From Diadema setosum (lineage: Eukaryota; Echinodermata; Echinoidea; Diadematoida; Diadematidae): a stretch of 64,000 nucleotides of DNA. The DNA lies in NCBI GenBank assembly GCA_033980235.1, contig CM067067.1, forward strand, positions 17,948,239-18,012,238, in the 5' to 3' direction. Position 1 is the first letter of the stretch. Every line of letters begins with the position of its first letter. A program made the position numbers and the translations under genes. This document shows positions 45,159 to 56,305 of this stretch, in pieces. The notes beneath the pieces are model-generated. The model was given only the letters and a program-made list of their open reading frames with translations. It did not search any database and was not told the origin of the DNA.

Positions 45159-46520
45159 CGCGCAATCATGACCCCATTGCACTCGTTCCTCTAATTGAGA
45201 TTGGCGGAGTGCGTTCTCTCAGCATGTGCGTCAAACAAAATAAACAGATAAACAAACAAAAATGGAAACTGAAAAATAAACAAATGCAAAAAAAAAAAAT
45301 CACCTGAAGACATATCATATTGGCAAAATGACAATTAAAAAACACGATACAGGTGGGGTATACATTATAGAGATTGACAGATATTCTTACGAGTGAAGAG
45401 AAACCAAATCTTGCAATAATGACGATCTTCATGGTAAATGGGCCTTCTGGGATGCGAATTCTATTGATGGATATATGTCATCCCACGATTCACTTGAAAC
45501 AACAACGTGATATTATATGGACATGCATGAAAATTAATATCATGACTTATTTCTACGAATCTTAATTCATTTACTGGCGCCTCCAGTATCAGACGCATCG
45601 CCATTTTCTCGAGCATGTGCGGCTATTATAAAGTCACAGTCATTTTGTCAAAGTATTAGTATTGTAGGTTGTAGCGTATTAGAAGGCCGCGTGCAACAGC
45701 TGAAAGATGGCCATACAAGATCATTGCATGGTGCAGCAACATAAAGATATGATTTCGTCAGAATGAAGTGGGTCGACGCAGTCCTTGGTGGTTGGGGAGG
45801 GGGTGGGGGAAAGGCGAAACGAACAAAGTCGAGCACACACACACTAACAAAGGAACTGGTATTTCACATGCACCCACCCACGTACGGTGCAGCAGGGGCC
45901 ATAACTCGCCTGAAAAAACAAACAAACAAACAAACAAACAAACAAACAAAACAAAACCTTGGAGTATACTCCCGGTGGCGGAACGAAATCCCAGGTCTCT
46001 CACCACCCCTCTAATGTCTGGGAACTAGTTTCGTCTCCTTTCCATCACTGTATTCTCCTTTGTCCGTCTTTCTGTCCCAAGCATTCAGTGACTTCAGATT
46101 CCCATGCCGGACGCTGTCTTTAGTGTTGCAGTTGTCCTGTCACCGAAAATGCGTACATCACTTTTCCAATATTCTTTTTGAAGTTCCTCATTTCGAGTTC
46201 AACTGCTAATCCTTGTCAATTTTTCCTGGCAGTATATGATTTCCCTTGACGAACAAATTCCTCGTAACTATAAGGTGTCCTTTTTTTCTTCTACTTCTTC
46301 TGAAATATAAGATATTTTGACAATTGTGTGGGTTTCGACGCACAACCGCAAGAACTTGACTGAGAAAATCGAACCGTTTATTAAATAATATCATGCTGAA
46401 ATTACTGGTTGACGCACAGGTGATATACTATTAACTAAGTGATGCGGCTTTTGAATCATTGAGCTATGCATCTTCCGAGGTACATGCACACTATCACCCT
46501 AACACCTTCCGAATTTTTAT
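45159..46520. other. Gene-free interval
   Basis: No supported gene. Contains (AAAC)n at about 45918-45955. Confidence 0.5.
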
Positions 46521-46523
46521 AGA

Positions 46524-46880
46524 TTAAAGGTCCAGTTTACCTTTGGGAGCAGTGATTTCAAAAATTTTCAAGATATCATATTTGATGCATATGTGTAGGT
46601 CTGTTGTATCATAAAACATCCTACCATATGAAATATTTGCAATAAAACCTAAAATTTAAGGAGATATCAGGGTTTTTCTCAATAAACCGTAACTGTATAC
46701 GGTTTAGTCTGCAAGATTTTTTATTGTAACTATTGTTCACATTTTGTGTATTTAACAACACTTAACATCGATTATACGGATTCAAATTTTGACAGTGGTT
46801 GTTTCTATCCCTAACTCACATTTTAGAACTATTTTACAGCACTAATGCTTTCATCTGCAAATGGTAAATTATGCCTTTAA
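46524..46880. mobile_element. TTAA-flanked MITE, about 357 bp
   Basis: It starts TTAAAGGTCCAGTTTACC and ends GGTAAATTATGCCTTTAA, imperfectly inverted. AT-rich interior. Confidence 0.65.
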
Positions 46881-47198
46881 GCAGAGATTAAAACAAAAGT
46901 ATAAGTTTGCTTGGTCTGCGTCTGTAGCTTCTCAAGAAATTATTATTTTTTTTTTTTTTTGGTAACTGGGTCTTTCCATAAGCCAATTAGTTTCTTGATG
47001 TTTGTCGTTGTTGTCTTTAGATAACTTAAATTCTATAAATCTCTTCGAGAGTGAATTGATAAGAGAGCTTACAAAAGAGGAGAAATCAGATATTAGAACT
47101 TAAAAAGAGGGAGAAAAATAGAGCAGTCGTCAAATTTAACACTCGTAAATGTGGAGTGGATTCGTTAGAGCAATTATCTTAAAGCAGTGAGATAGGAA

Positions 47199-47598
47199 AG
47201 CGGCTATGTGGTTCAGTCGGCAGTGCGTCTTCCTCGCAAGCAGCTGACTGGAGTTCGATTCCCACCGAGTCTAAAGCTGAGCGACGTTGTTTGTAAGCAT
47301 GTTGTTTCCTTTAGTCTATAGGAAAAGGGACAAAAACAACCTGTCCCTCCGGTGGTGGGTCCCATGTGTCATGGAATCCCGACTCATGCACGTAAAAGAC
47401 CCCACTTCATTCATTCATCGCAAAGAGCAGGGTGCTAACCCGGTGCAGTGGTCCTCCTACATGCCGACGCCAAAACGGCCAAAAGATGACGACCTCTTGT
47501 GTGGTTCGCCCAAGGTGGCTAGCCATATAGTCAGCAAACGTAAGAAGAAGAAGAAAAAGGAGAAGGAGAAGGAAAGATAGAAAAAGAAGAAGAAGAAG
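47199..47598 (+). mobile_element. tRNA-derived SINE with (AAG)n tail
   Basis: The head resembles a tRNA: a pol III A-box-like TGGTTCAGTCGG (47209-47220) and a B-box-like GGAGTTCGATTCC (47250-47262). A tRNA-unrelated body of about 280 bp follows, with CATGCACGTAAAAGACCCC, ending in AAG repeats (47539-47598). The tRNA part lacks an intact cloverleaf 3' half followed by a normal terminator, and the long body excludes a functional tRNA gene. Family name not recognised. Confidence 0.8.
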
Positions 47599-48493
47599 TG
47601 GAATAAGTGATGTAGGAAGAAAGTGTCGTGATAGGCAGATGAAATGTTAGCACAACGGAACTGTCAACAGCTTGTTAAAAAAAAAACACACACAACAAGA
47701 GACAAAGTGCGTTGTTGAAAATCACGCAAAAGCTGCCATGGGACAAAAACACACCGATAAATTTTATGCTGCTCATCAAGTTTAGAAAGAGACTAATGTA
47801 AGTAGGCAAAAAAGAAAAAGAAAAAGAGACAAACAGACGAAAGTGAGAACAATAAGCTGAACAGCAGGCTACACACAAGTCAGTGGTTCATCTGGGTTGA
47901 GTGCAGAGAGGTTAGATCCAGTGGGAAGAGACCGACCGGCTATTTGTGCGGGCAATTTCTGCACTTCACAATCAGGCGCGAAGCACCCTACGCCCCCTGT
48001 GATTTAAGGGAATGAATGGATAGAACACTGCCCTCGTGCTAGTCTTCGGGGCTGGTCTAGTCCTTGTCAACACAATTGCATTTAGCCATTAATTAAACGT
48101 TCTCCTCTTTTTCCTTCCTTTTTCTTTCCTTTTCTTTTAGTTTCTTTTTCTTTTTCTTCGGTTTTGAGAACCTGGCGGCAGGCCCCTTCTGACTTTTTTG
48201 CCCTGCTTTGAACCTGTTTGCCGAAATGAGCTTGCAGGTGCTGACATTTTGTGGCAAGAAAACAAAGAAAATCCAAGACTCACTGATACACACACAAACA
48301 CGTACACACACACGTACACACACACGCACACACACATACACACACACACACACAAACACTCACACAAACACACACACACACTTTTTTAATGATATCTTTA
48401 TTCGAATTCTGTGTGATGCCACCATCGTTTTCGCAATGAAACAAGTACAAACATCCACCTTGATCAACGTGACCAAACTGAAAAAAAAAAAAT

Positions 48494-48530
<37 letters not shown>

Positions 48531-49708
48531 ACATAAGACATTATAGACGCGATGGTTTCTAGACTGCATGATATTGATGAATGATCGATTGATTAAATAT
48601 GTAATGATTTCAGTTTGGGCTGAAGTAAAATGATAAAATCGTTTTACAAACCGAAATTCTTCGCGCTCGCCACAAAAAAACGCTCTCTGCGCCGTTTTGC
48701 CCAATTATTGATTTGATGAAGACTGACTTAATAAACAATGACAGCCAAAGTGATAAAAATCTTAACAGATCCTCATAATACATCATAATAGTACATATAC
48801 AGTATTGAAGTTACTTAGACAGAAACAAATCAGCATCTTCCTTAGATAATGCAAAGATAACGTTTATCAAACAGTGTTAAGATGTAGCAGTTTCACGACA
48901 AGAAGGGTTTCTGTTTGATTCTTGGAAAAATTGTCACTATCTATATAATAGGTACTTTATTGTTGTCATTTGCCAGGGGGAGAATGATCATCAGCTCAAT
49001 TCGAGCGCACAATTCAAAGACTTTATGCCTGTACTTGGTGAATATCATATGGAAATCAGCCATTTCGATTTTCTTATGTCTCTTTCATTCTCTGTCACAA
49101 TAAGCAAGAGAAGCTAACGATTCAATTAAAAAAGTCTAAAAAAAAAAAACCCAGCAACAACATTCACATGAAATGCATGACGAATGTATATCCTCGGTTC
49201 TATTTTGAATTAAAAACGTAATATGATATGAATCGTATTTTCACATTAATGCCAGGGAGGTATATGACGTTGCTGATATTATTTTGCGATGAACATAAAC
49301 AAAGCCGTACTATAACGTGGACTGGCAGTGCGTCATTTCGGCCGCTCATCGTGTGTTTTCTTGCTAATGCAAATAATAATTATGTCCCAAGCTATCAATT
49401 TTCCATTCATGCCAAACAAGGCTGTACATAGCCAATGATCTTGGCATATTTCATGCTAAGCAGAAACCTACACCGACTCATAAACTACGCCAGTCATTCA
49501 CACGTAAATCATGCGAACGTGGCCGTTGTACCAGATGTGCCAGGCGCCACTCTTTTCTTAACATTATTCATAATCCGGGTGGTGTTGAATGTCTTGTGAG
49601 TTGTGTATTTTTATACTCGCTCTATCGTAGGACAGCATTCGTTTTGAATGAGTGTGTTTGTATGTTTGTGTGTATGTATGTGTGTATGGATGTGTGTGAG
49701 TGCGTGAC

Positions 49709-49745
<37 letters not shown>

Positions 49746-49840
49746 CAGAGAGGGACAGAGAGGGACAGAGAGGGACAGAGAGGGACAGAGAATCAGTAGA
49801 TTAAATGACTGGAATTTACAAACTCCAAGGACAGGTAATT
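47599..49840. other. Gene-free interval with microsatellites
   Basis: (CA)n blocks at about 48288-48382 and 48496-48532, (GA)n at 49712-49740 and GACAGAGAGG repeats at 49744-49792. Long frames here are translated simple repeats. Confidence 0.6.
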
Positions 49841-49847
49841 ATATAGT

Positions 49848-50020
49848 ATACAAATATTCAATGTTTATGAGTGCGACGGTTCCGAATATTACATGAGGGT
49901 GCAAGTTTAACCGTTCTATTCAACGACGCGAAGCGGAGTTGAATAGAACGGTTAAACTTGTACCGAATGTAATATTCGGTACCGTCGCACGAATGATAAA
50001 CATTGAATATTTGTTTTATA
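49848..50020. mobile_element. Palindromic element, arms about 75 bp
   Basis: AACCGTTCTATTCAAC and GTTGAATAGAACGGTT meet at the centre (about 49920-49942); the outer ends are ACAAATATTCAATG and CATTGAATATTTG. A further inverted pair, TATACAACACATG at about 50016 and CATGTGTTGTATA at about 50680, suggests it sits inside a larger 0.85 kb element. Confidence 0.7.
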
Positions 50021-50860
50021 CAACACATGATATCGAAATATTTAGGCATGGCCTACAGTTTGGACCAAAAATAGATATGTTTTAACCCTAAGTATAGGTA
50101 GATCGAGAACTACGTATGCGAAAGCCTACGCCTAACGTTAGGCCAACTAGCGTACTGCCACTGGCTCGATCTCTGGTAGGCCCCCTAGGTCTTGAAAAAG
50201 GTCTAACTAAACCCTATATAGCTAGGTCTAGAGAGTTTGCTTACCTCTATTTAAAGCATACTGTATTTGATCACTTTCTTAGTATTTGCTGCTGCATTTC
50301 ACTCATGATTAGCAATGCGCTGAGATCCTCATCAGATACGAGAACAAAGCTCGGGTGAAAAGAGGTAGGTCTACGTAGCCATGATAACGTAGTGGCATGG
50401 CCGTGCGACGTGCGTAAGTGACCGGTGGTGGTATGGTACACATAAACGGTTGTTGCGTGCTGGCGCAGCGCAAACCCTACGGGTGCGCGTATGCATTGAA
50501 ATGCCAGCTAGCTGTACGATACACAAGTTCAGTGTGTCCTAGGGTCTATTGCACTGCCGGCTCGCTTGTACCGTTCAATAGTCGACTATTGCACTGTCAT
50601 TGAGTGTGAGCGTTGGATAGCCGATTCCTCTGAATGTCATGTGACCAGCATTTATCCAATCAGATGGCAAGATTCCATACATGTGTTGTATAACACATTA
50701 TGATAAACAATATCTTAATCGATATCACAGCATCACTGATGTTGTGTTCAAGATTTTCAGTTTGGAGAAAAATGAAAGTGAGTAAATCTAATTTATCGGG
50801 AGGAGATATCGGCGACACTTCTGATCTAAAATAAGAATAATAATGATAATAACAATATTA

Positions 50861-51120
50861 CATATCGTCGCTAGGGCGACAAGACCTCGTATCTACAAAA
50901 TGTCAAATATTCAGGACAGCCAAAAAACATGGCGGCCAAAGCACTATAGCGAATGGGATAGCCTTTCCTTTGACTTTCCGTGGTGGCTTCCTTTTTGGGG
51001 TAAGACAGTTGGGATTTGGACAGGACATCACTTAACCCATTATTTGACTATTAATGAAAAAAAAAAGTCATTTTCACCAAAATTGCAGATACAAGGTCTT
51101 GTCACCCCAGCAACGATATG
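50861..51120. mobile_element. MITE, 260 bp, 35-bp inverted ends
   Basis: CATATCGTCGCTAGGGCGAC and GTCACCCCAGCAACGATATG are the outer parts of 35-bp ends that match at about 31 positions. The GGGGTGACAAGACC motif is shared with the repeat at 14494-14806. It is flanked by AAT-type sequence on the left and ATT-type on the right. Confidence 0.75.
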
Positions 51121-51167
51121 TATGTATGTATTATTATCATTATTATTATTACTATCATTATTATTAT

Positions 51168-51200
<33 letters not shown>

Positions 51201-51238
51201 TATTACTATTACTATTACTATTACTATTATTATTATTA
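51121..51238. repeat. (ATT/ACT)n microsatellite
   Basis: Mixed ATT, ACT and ATTACT repeats. Confidence 0.95.
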
Positions 51239-51555
51239 AAAAGAGGGCAAGCGAAGAGGTCGCAGTCTTCTCCAGAGTTAGGCTATAAATGCACACCATC
51301 CATCGTCATCAGTGTAACACCAAATTATTTTGGGGGTAGAGATTCGTTCGCGACTATGTTTAGATCGTTTCGATCCGAAGGTGTGAGCCATTGGCCTGGT
51401 ATATACATCCGTTAAAAGAGAGAGTAAGGTTATAAAAAAAGTGCTCCTCAAGGGAGAAAGGGGTGCATCGAAGAGGAGAACCATAGAGCTAAGAAAACTG
51501 GAAGAAAGGACAGTATGGCTGGTCTCACACCTCACTCACTCAATGTGAGCTATAC

Positions 51556-51557
<2 letters not shown>

Positions 51558-51591
<34 letters not shown>

Positions 51592-51599
51592 ACACACAC

Positions 51600-51644
<45 letters not shown>

Positions 51645-51645
51645 C
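51558..51645. repeat. (CA)n microsatellite
   Basis: About 85 bp of CA dinucleotides with few interruptions. Confidence 0.95.
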
Positions 51646-51944
51646 ACAAACTCATATGATGACCACGTCATACGAAGGAGGAACCAAATACCGAGTATCT
51701 CCTTGGTCGATGACATCACAATGAACATGCAGGGAAGCAGGGACACGCTTGGCTGCTTGTTTCCTCGCACCTGGCTTGGAGGCGCCAAACCCATGGAAAG
51801 ATATCGGCGCAGGTATTGGAGGAGAGAGCGGAGACACCGACGTGTTTTCCAGAACGTCCTTCCCAATTTCAACATGGTAGCCTTTTTTTTTTCAACTAAT
51901 ATGCTACCTTTCAACGTTCCTCTTTAAACAAGAAAAGTGATATA

Positions 51945-51968
51945 ATGATGATGATAATAATAATAATG

Positions 51969-52014
<46 letters not shown>

Positions 52015-52018
52015 TACT

Positions 52019-52059
<41 letters not shown>

Positions 52060-52063
52060 TACT

Positions 52064-52128
<65 letters not shown>

Positions 52129-52200
52129 AAGAGTAATAATAATAATAATAATAATAATATGTATTTATATTGCGCTAAATCCACTCTATCAGAGTGCTAA
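51945..52200 (-). mobile_element. Reverse retroposon 3' end with (AAT)n tail
   Basis: An (AAT)n tract of about 210 bp followed by ATGTATTTATATTGCGCTAA and AAAGCGC, the reverse of the GCGCTATATAAATG...(ATT)n end at 22310-22383. Confidence 0.5.
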
Positions 52201-53846
52201 AAGCGCATACATACTATTATTACCCCGGTGTCTGGATACAAATTTTCAACCAGCACAAAGAATGATACGCATCTGCAATTCAAAAGCTGTTACCAAGATC
52301 AAACATTGGCCTGGCAAGGCAAAGTCCTGCACCTTACAACTGAAAGCCAGGTCAATTCCTAAAAAGAATACAGATTGTGTCATGATTACGTGTATTCCGG
52401 GGGAACGTTCACCTGGTTAATTCAACCTTGATGTAATGCTTCCTGTAGTGCCATTTGATGGCATACGTCATTAAATGAATTCTAAGTAGGCTCTACCTCG
52501 GGGGCCAATATAACAGTTACAGTGGATCACACTTTACCCACAGAGGTATAACTGCATATAAAATAAATATACTATATACCAGACGGATTTACAAAATAAT
52601 GATCGGGATTTACAAAATAATGATCGGGATTTCAGTGATTTGGACTTACTTTTGGCCCTGATGAGTCCTATTTCACAGCTCTAAAGAGACTACGTGTTTC
52701 TTTTGAATAAACCTGCATTCTTCACAAAATGTAAAGGATATTAGAATGTATCGAATTCAGGGACGACGTACGACGCATGATGGACATAATTATGTGATGG
52801 GAATACTATTATATGCATAATAAGTATGTGTTATCTAAATTCAAAAGAAAACGTTCGTGAAATCAAATGGAAAAAACAGATCAATTACACATCTTTTGAA
52901 TACTGAAGTCTCGGCTGATGCTCTCTTTGTGTTTGTTTGTTTTTTTCCCGAAACATTCAACACCGATGGTCTGGAAAACAACATATATAGACAAAGCTCG
53001 ATTAAGAAACTGTAAGTCAACTTATGCAATACCCGCCTGTGGCACTTTTATTCTTGGTGGGCGAGGCGAACAACTAATTCGCAGCAAAGCTGATATCCAG
53101 CTTTTTGTTTGTTATGTGTGAAATTTAAATTACTTCAAGTGTAACATGACGGTATTACGCTTCTCCTCAAGTAGACCATTTTAAAGAAATAACAAAAGAA
53201 ATGAGTGTTTAGGCCTTAGAAATCAGAGATTTTTAGAACTAAAAAATTTGAAAAAGGGAACAGCGAACCGTTGTTATAAGAATGTATTTTACATAGAACA
53301 CCTGATAGGCTTGCAGCGTGATAGCAGGTAATAGTGTACAATCTTCCCGCCTCCGTCCACGCGTACTTGAGAAAAATATATTTAGAAGCCTTTGCCCGTT
53401 CGTTCATTGGAGGATGTCCCGCCAATCAGCGATCTGTGGAAATATTACACTGTCGTAAACACGCTTCTCAAAGCTCACTGGCCGCTTACATCGATGGTAT
53501 TGTTTCATTCTCTGAACGAAAACATGATAAAAACATCCACAGTGAGACGTGGTCCTATCTACTGGCCCTGGATTCTTTGGCCCTCAGGGCTCCACTTTTT
53601 CCATATAATTATCTACGCCTACTCTACTGCGCCTGGGGGATAATGTTTCCGGAACTGACAACAATAGTTCCGCGCCTCCTCGGTGCTTGTTATGAATGGC
53701 ACTGTTTCATTCTTAGAACGAAGGCATGCTAATAATAGCAACGAAAAATGATTGCTGTAAGGTAGGATCTTTCATCCACAATGATCAATATGGGTATCTG
53801 AGGGCGCTGTTCTCCGAGGTCAGGAACATGTACTTACACCTGCACC
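52201..53846. other. Gene-free interval
   Basis: No supported gene. A 23-bp direct duplication (TTTACAAAATAATGATCGGGA) lies at about 52588-52631. A 132-codon frame at 53334-53732 has no recognisable similarity. Confidence 0.5.
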
Positions 53847-54211
53847 TTAAAGGGGAAGGCTAGTAACTGATCAGTGGGAATCAGTGGAAATGCTCGGAGA
53901 TGATAGTTCCAATCCTTATGTGATTCATTCAAGAGTTCATTGTATATCTATTGTTGTGTGAAAATGATTTGCTTCAGAACGGTCTCATATTCAAGTAATG
54001 TGCAGATTAATGCTCCGTCACTGACCAAGGACGCTAACCTGGAAGCATTAAACTGCACATTATTTGAATATGAGACCATTCTGAAGCAAATCATTTTCAC
54101 ACAACAATAGATATACAATGAACTCTTGAATGAATCCCATAAGGATTGAAACAATCATCTCCCAGCATTTCCACTGATTCCCACTGATCAGTTACTAGCC
54201 TTCCCCTTTAA
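53847..54211. mobile_element. Young foldback MITE, 365 bp, TTAA ends
   Basis: Ends TTAAAGGGGAAGGCTAGTAA and TTACTAGCCTTCCCCTTTAA are exact inverses. The two arms of about 165 bp differ at roughly eight positions, so the element can fold almost completely on itself. Confidence 0.9.
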
Positions 54212-54787
54212 TGTGTCTACAGGGAGTCTGGGACACTTACGGGTAAAACAAAATTGTTCAATGTTGTGTAAGCATCAAAAATCGGACCCGGAGTCCACTA
54301 TGCCATGCACTGCCGGGCCGTGTACGCCTATCAGGGCAGTTTCGTCGGAAATAAACAAACGAGCAATATTCAAGATGCATCCAGCTTAACTAATTAAAGC
54401 AAATGTCGGGTTCTAGTGTGTCAGCGATTAAGATGAGTGAAAAGAACATAAGAGTGAGAGAGGGAGATCAGTAGATGATTTAGAACAATCTCTAGACGGA
54501 ACTTATTTTCATATAATTATAGGTCGCACATGTTATGTTAACAAGTGAAAAAAACATGGACAATATGGACGGGATCAGAGCTTTGTCCATGTGAAGATAC
54601 GACATTTACGGAAATACTTTAAAGTAAACCTGCATTAAGATTATTACAATGAGTAGAGTGAAATCTAAACGAGTAAACGCGTTTCATTCAAATCGTAAAG
54701 AATACTAAACTTATATACGGAAGTTTCACGCATGCGTTCACAAAACGGTCATATTCGTAAGCACCATGGTATGCAAATTAGATGGCG

Positions 54788-54803
54788 TGACGTCATGGCA
54801 ACC
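54788..54803. promoter_or_regulatory. CRE plus X-box-like half site
   Basis: Perfect TGACGTCA (54788-54795) followed by GGCAACC (54797-54803), a combination seen in some metazoan promoters. No gene start identified nearby. A second CRE in a 14-bp palindrome, AACTGACGTCAGTT, lies at 60152-60165. Confidence 0.3.
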
Positions 54804-55904
54804 ACTAGTCTTCCAGTTTGCTTACGCACAATCTTCACTATTATACATGTCTCTTTGTCACTCATGACAGCATGAGTAAATGGATATATTCTTCACTATT
54901 TCGTTGTTTTGTTTTTCTTTTGTTTTTCAAGGCGAGTAGATGAGGGTTGCTACATAATGTTGTTGACAAAGATGTTTATGGTTTTAGGTTTTGATATTTC
55001 CCTTGAAAGAGTTTTGTAGCTATAAACTAGTTATCACAGAATATTTATTGTGCACAATTTGGTAGGGTCATAAACCTTTTGAAAACAATAAGTACCGTTT
55101 TCACATTTTTTAAGAACTAAAAATTACACTCTGTGCATCAATCAGTTCAACTTGCAATGAAATGGATTACTTGTTTATCGTATTAGCCTATATCAACCTC
55201 TGTATCAAACTTTCATTGATTAGTAAATTGGTTTCCTCATGACATGAACACCCAATCAAATTTTGTGTACCATGTATACCCTGCAGCAGCCGAAAGAAAG
55301 TCGGAAGCAACGTCTCCATGATATTGTAATGGAGACAGCTGGCTCGTCGCTGTTCATCTGAGTCACCGACAAACTTGGTATCTAGACAAACGACAGTTCG
55401 AGAAATTTACCTAGAAAAAAAAAGAGCATAATCATGAAACTCACACACCCACACCAAAATAGAGCGTGTTCCGCCGGAACGCACCAAAATAATCAGGTCG
55501 CTCTCTTGCCAGATTTAATTGAGTATAGGGGCCGGTACCTTTCGGGGAGGATGAGCGCCGCAATACGCTTTCGAGCGAGAAAGAAAGTATAGCTAGATGA
55601 AGGGCGAGCTATAACAAGATTGCTCTCTCGGGGCTGGTACGTGTGCCCAGTATTGGGTGACAGTGAGACACCCATCACTCAAGTGGTAATGGTGCTAATT
55701 TCCAATTTCAGTCATGATCTCATGCACCAACCCGCATAAATTAATGTATACGTTGCAGTTTGTTATTTTGTATGTACGTTTGCTTTCGTCAGGAGACGAG
55801 GGTTGTCGATAAGGAACTTTGAGGGCTAATAAGTAAAACCTGTTGAAATTGATATGTTTATGAATTGTAAGTGAGTTATGCACCATTCTTATACCCGATG
55901 TTAA

Positions 55905-56128
55905 GGGGTCATCCCACGGGATCGTGCACCACGAGACATTTACTACAGCCAACGACATAGATCTCGAGTAAAACAGGCCCACCAGCTAGACACTATACAG
56001 AACAGACCCACGAACGAGATACTGTAGGCATATAAAGCCAATTAGCTCGAAACTAGACAAAATAAGGCCCACGAGCTCAAAACTAAGCACATAGGTCCAC
56101 GAGCTCGATATGAGCTCTTAGGACCCCT

Positions 56129-56167
<39 letters not shown>

Positions 56168-56305
56168 TATAGCGTTGATCTGTTTGGCCTTATTTGTCTA
56201 TTGTCTAGCTCGTGGACCGTATAACTCGTGGGCCTTCTTCGTTAGTGTCTAGCTCGCGGGCAGTATGACTCGTGGGTGTCGAGCTCGTGACGTGCACCCG
56301 ATATT
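55905..56305. mobile_element. Foldback element of CACGAG units around a poly(T) centre
   Basis: The left half repeats CCCACGAGCTC-type units every 30 bp or so, each followed by an ACTA(G/T)AC motif. The right half holds the inverse (AGCTCGTGGGCC, TAGCTCGTGG). A T run of about 38 nt (56127-56164) lies in the middle. Units match those at 27806-27940. Confidence 0.75.

Noticed and set aside
47199..47275. Possible tRNA gene
   Set aside because: A- and B-box-like motifs are present, but the sequence continues into a SINE body and an AAG tail, so it is a tRNA-derived retroposon head.
48093..48704. Frames with CVCVCV or THTHTH runs
   Set aside because: Translated (CA)n repeats.
51640..51900. Possible exon in a GC-richer patch (plus frame 51703-51927, minus frame 51914-51540)
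   Set aside because: No recognisable protein in either frame, one frame runs into the CA repeat, and splice signals are weak.
53334..53732. 132-codon plus-strand frame
   Set aside because: No signal peptide, domain or splice context recognised; an overlapping frame of 83 codons is equally open.
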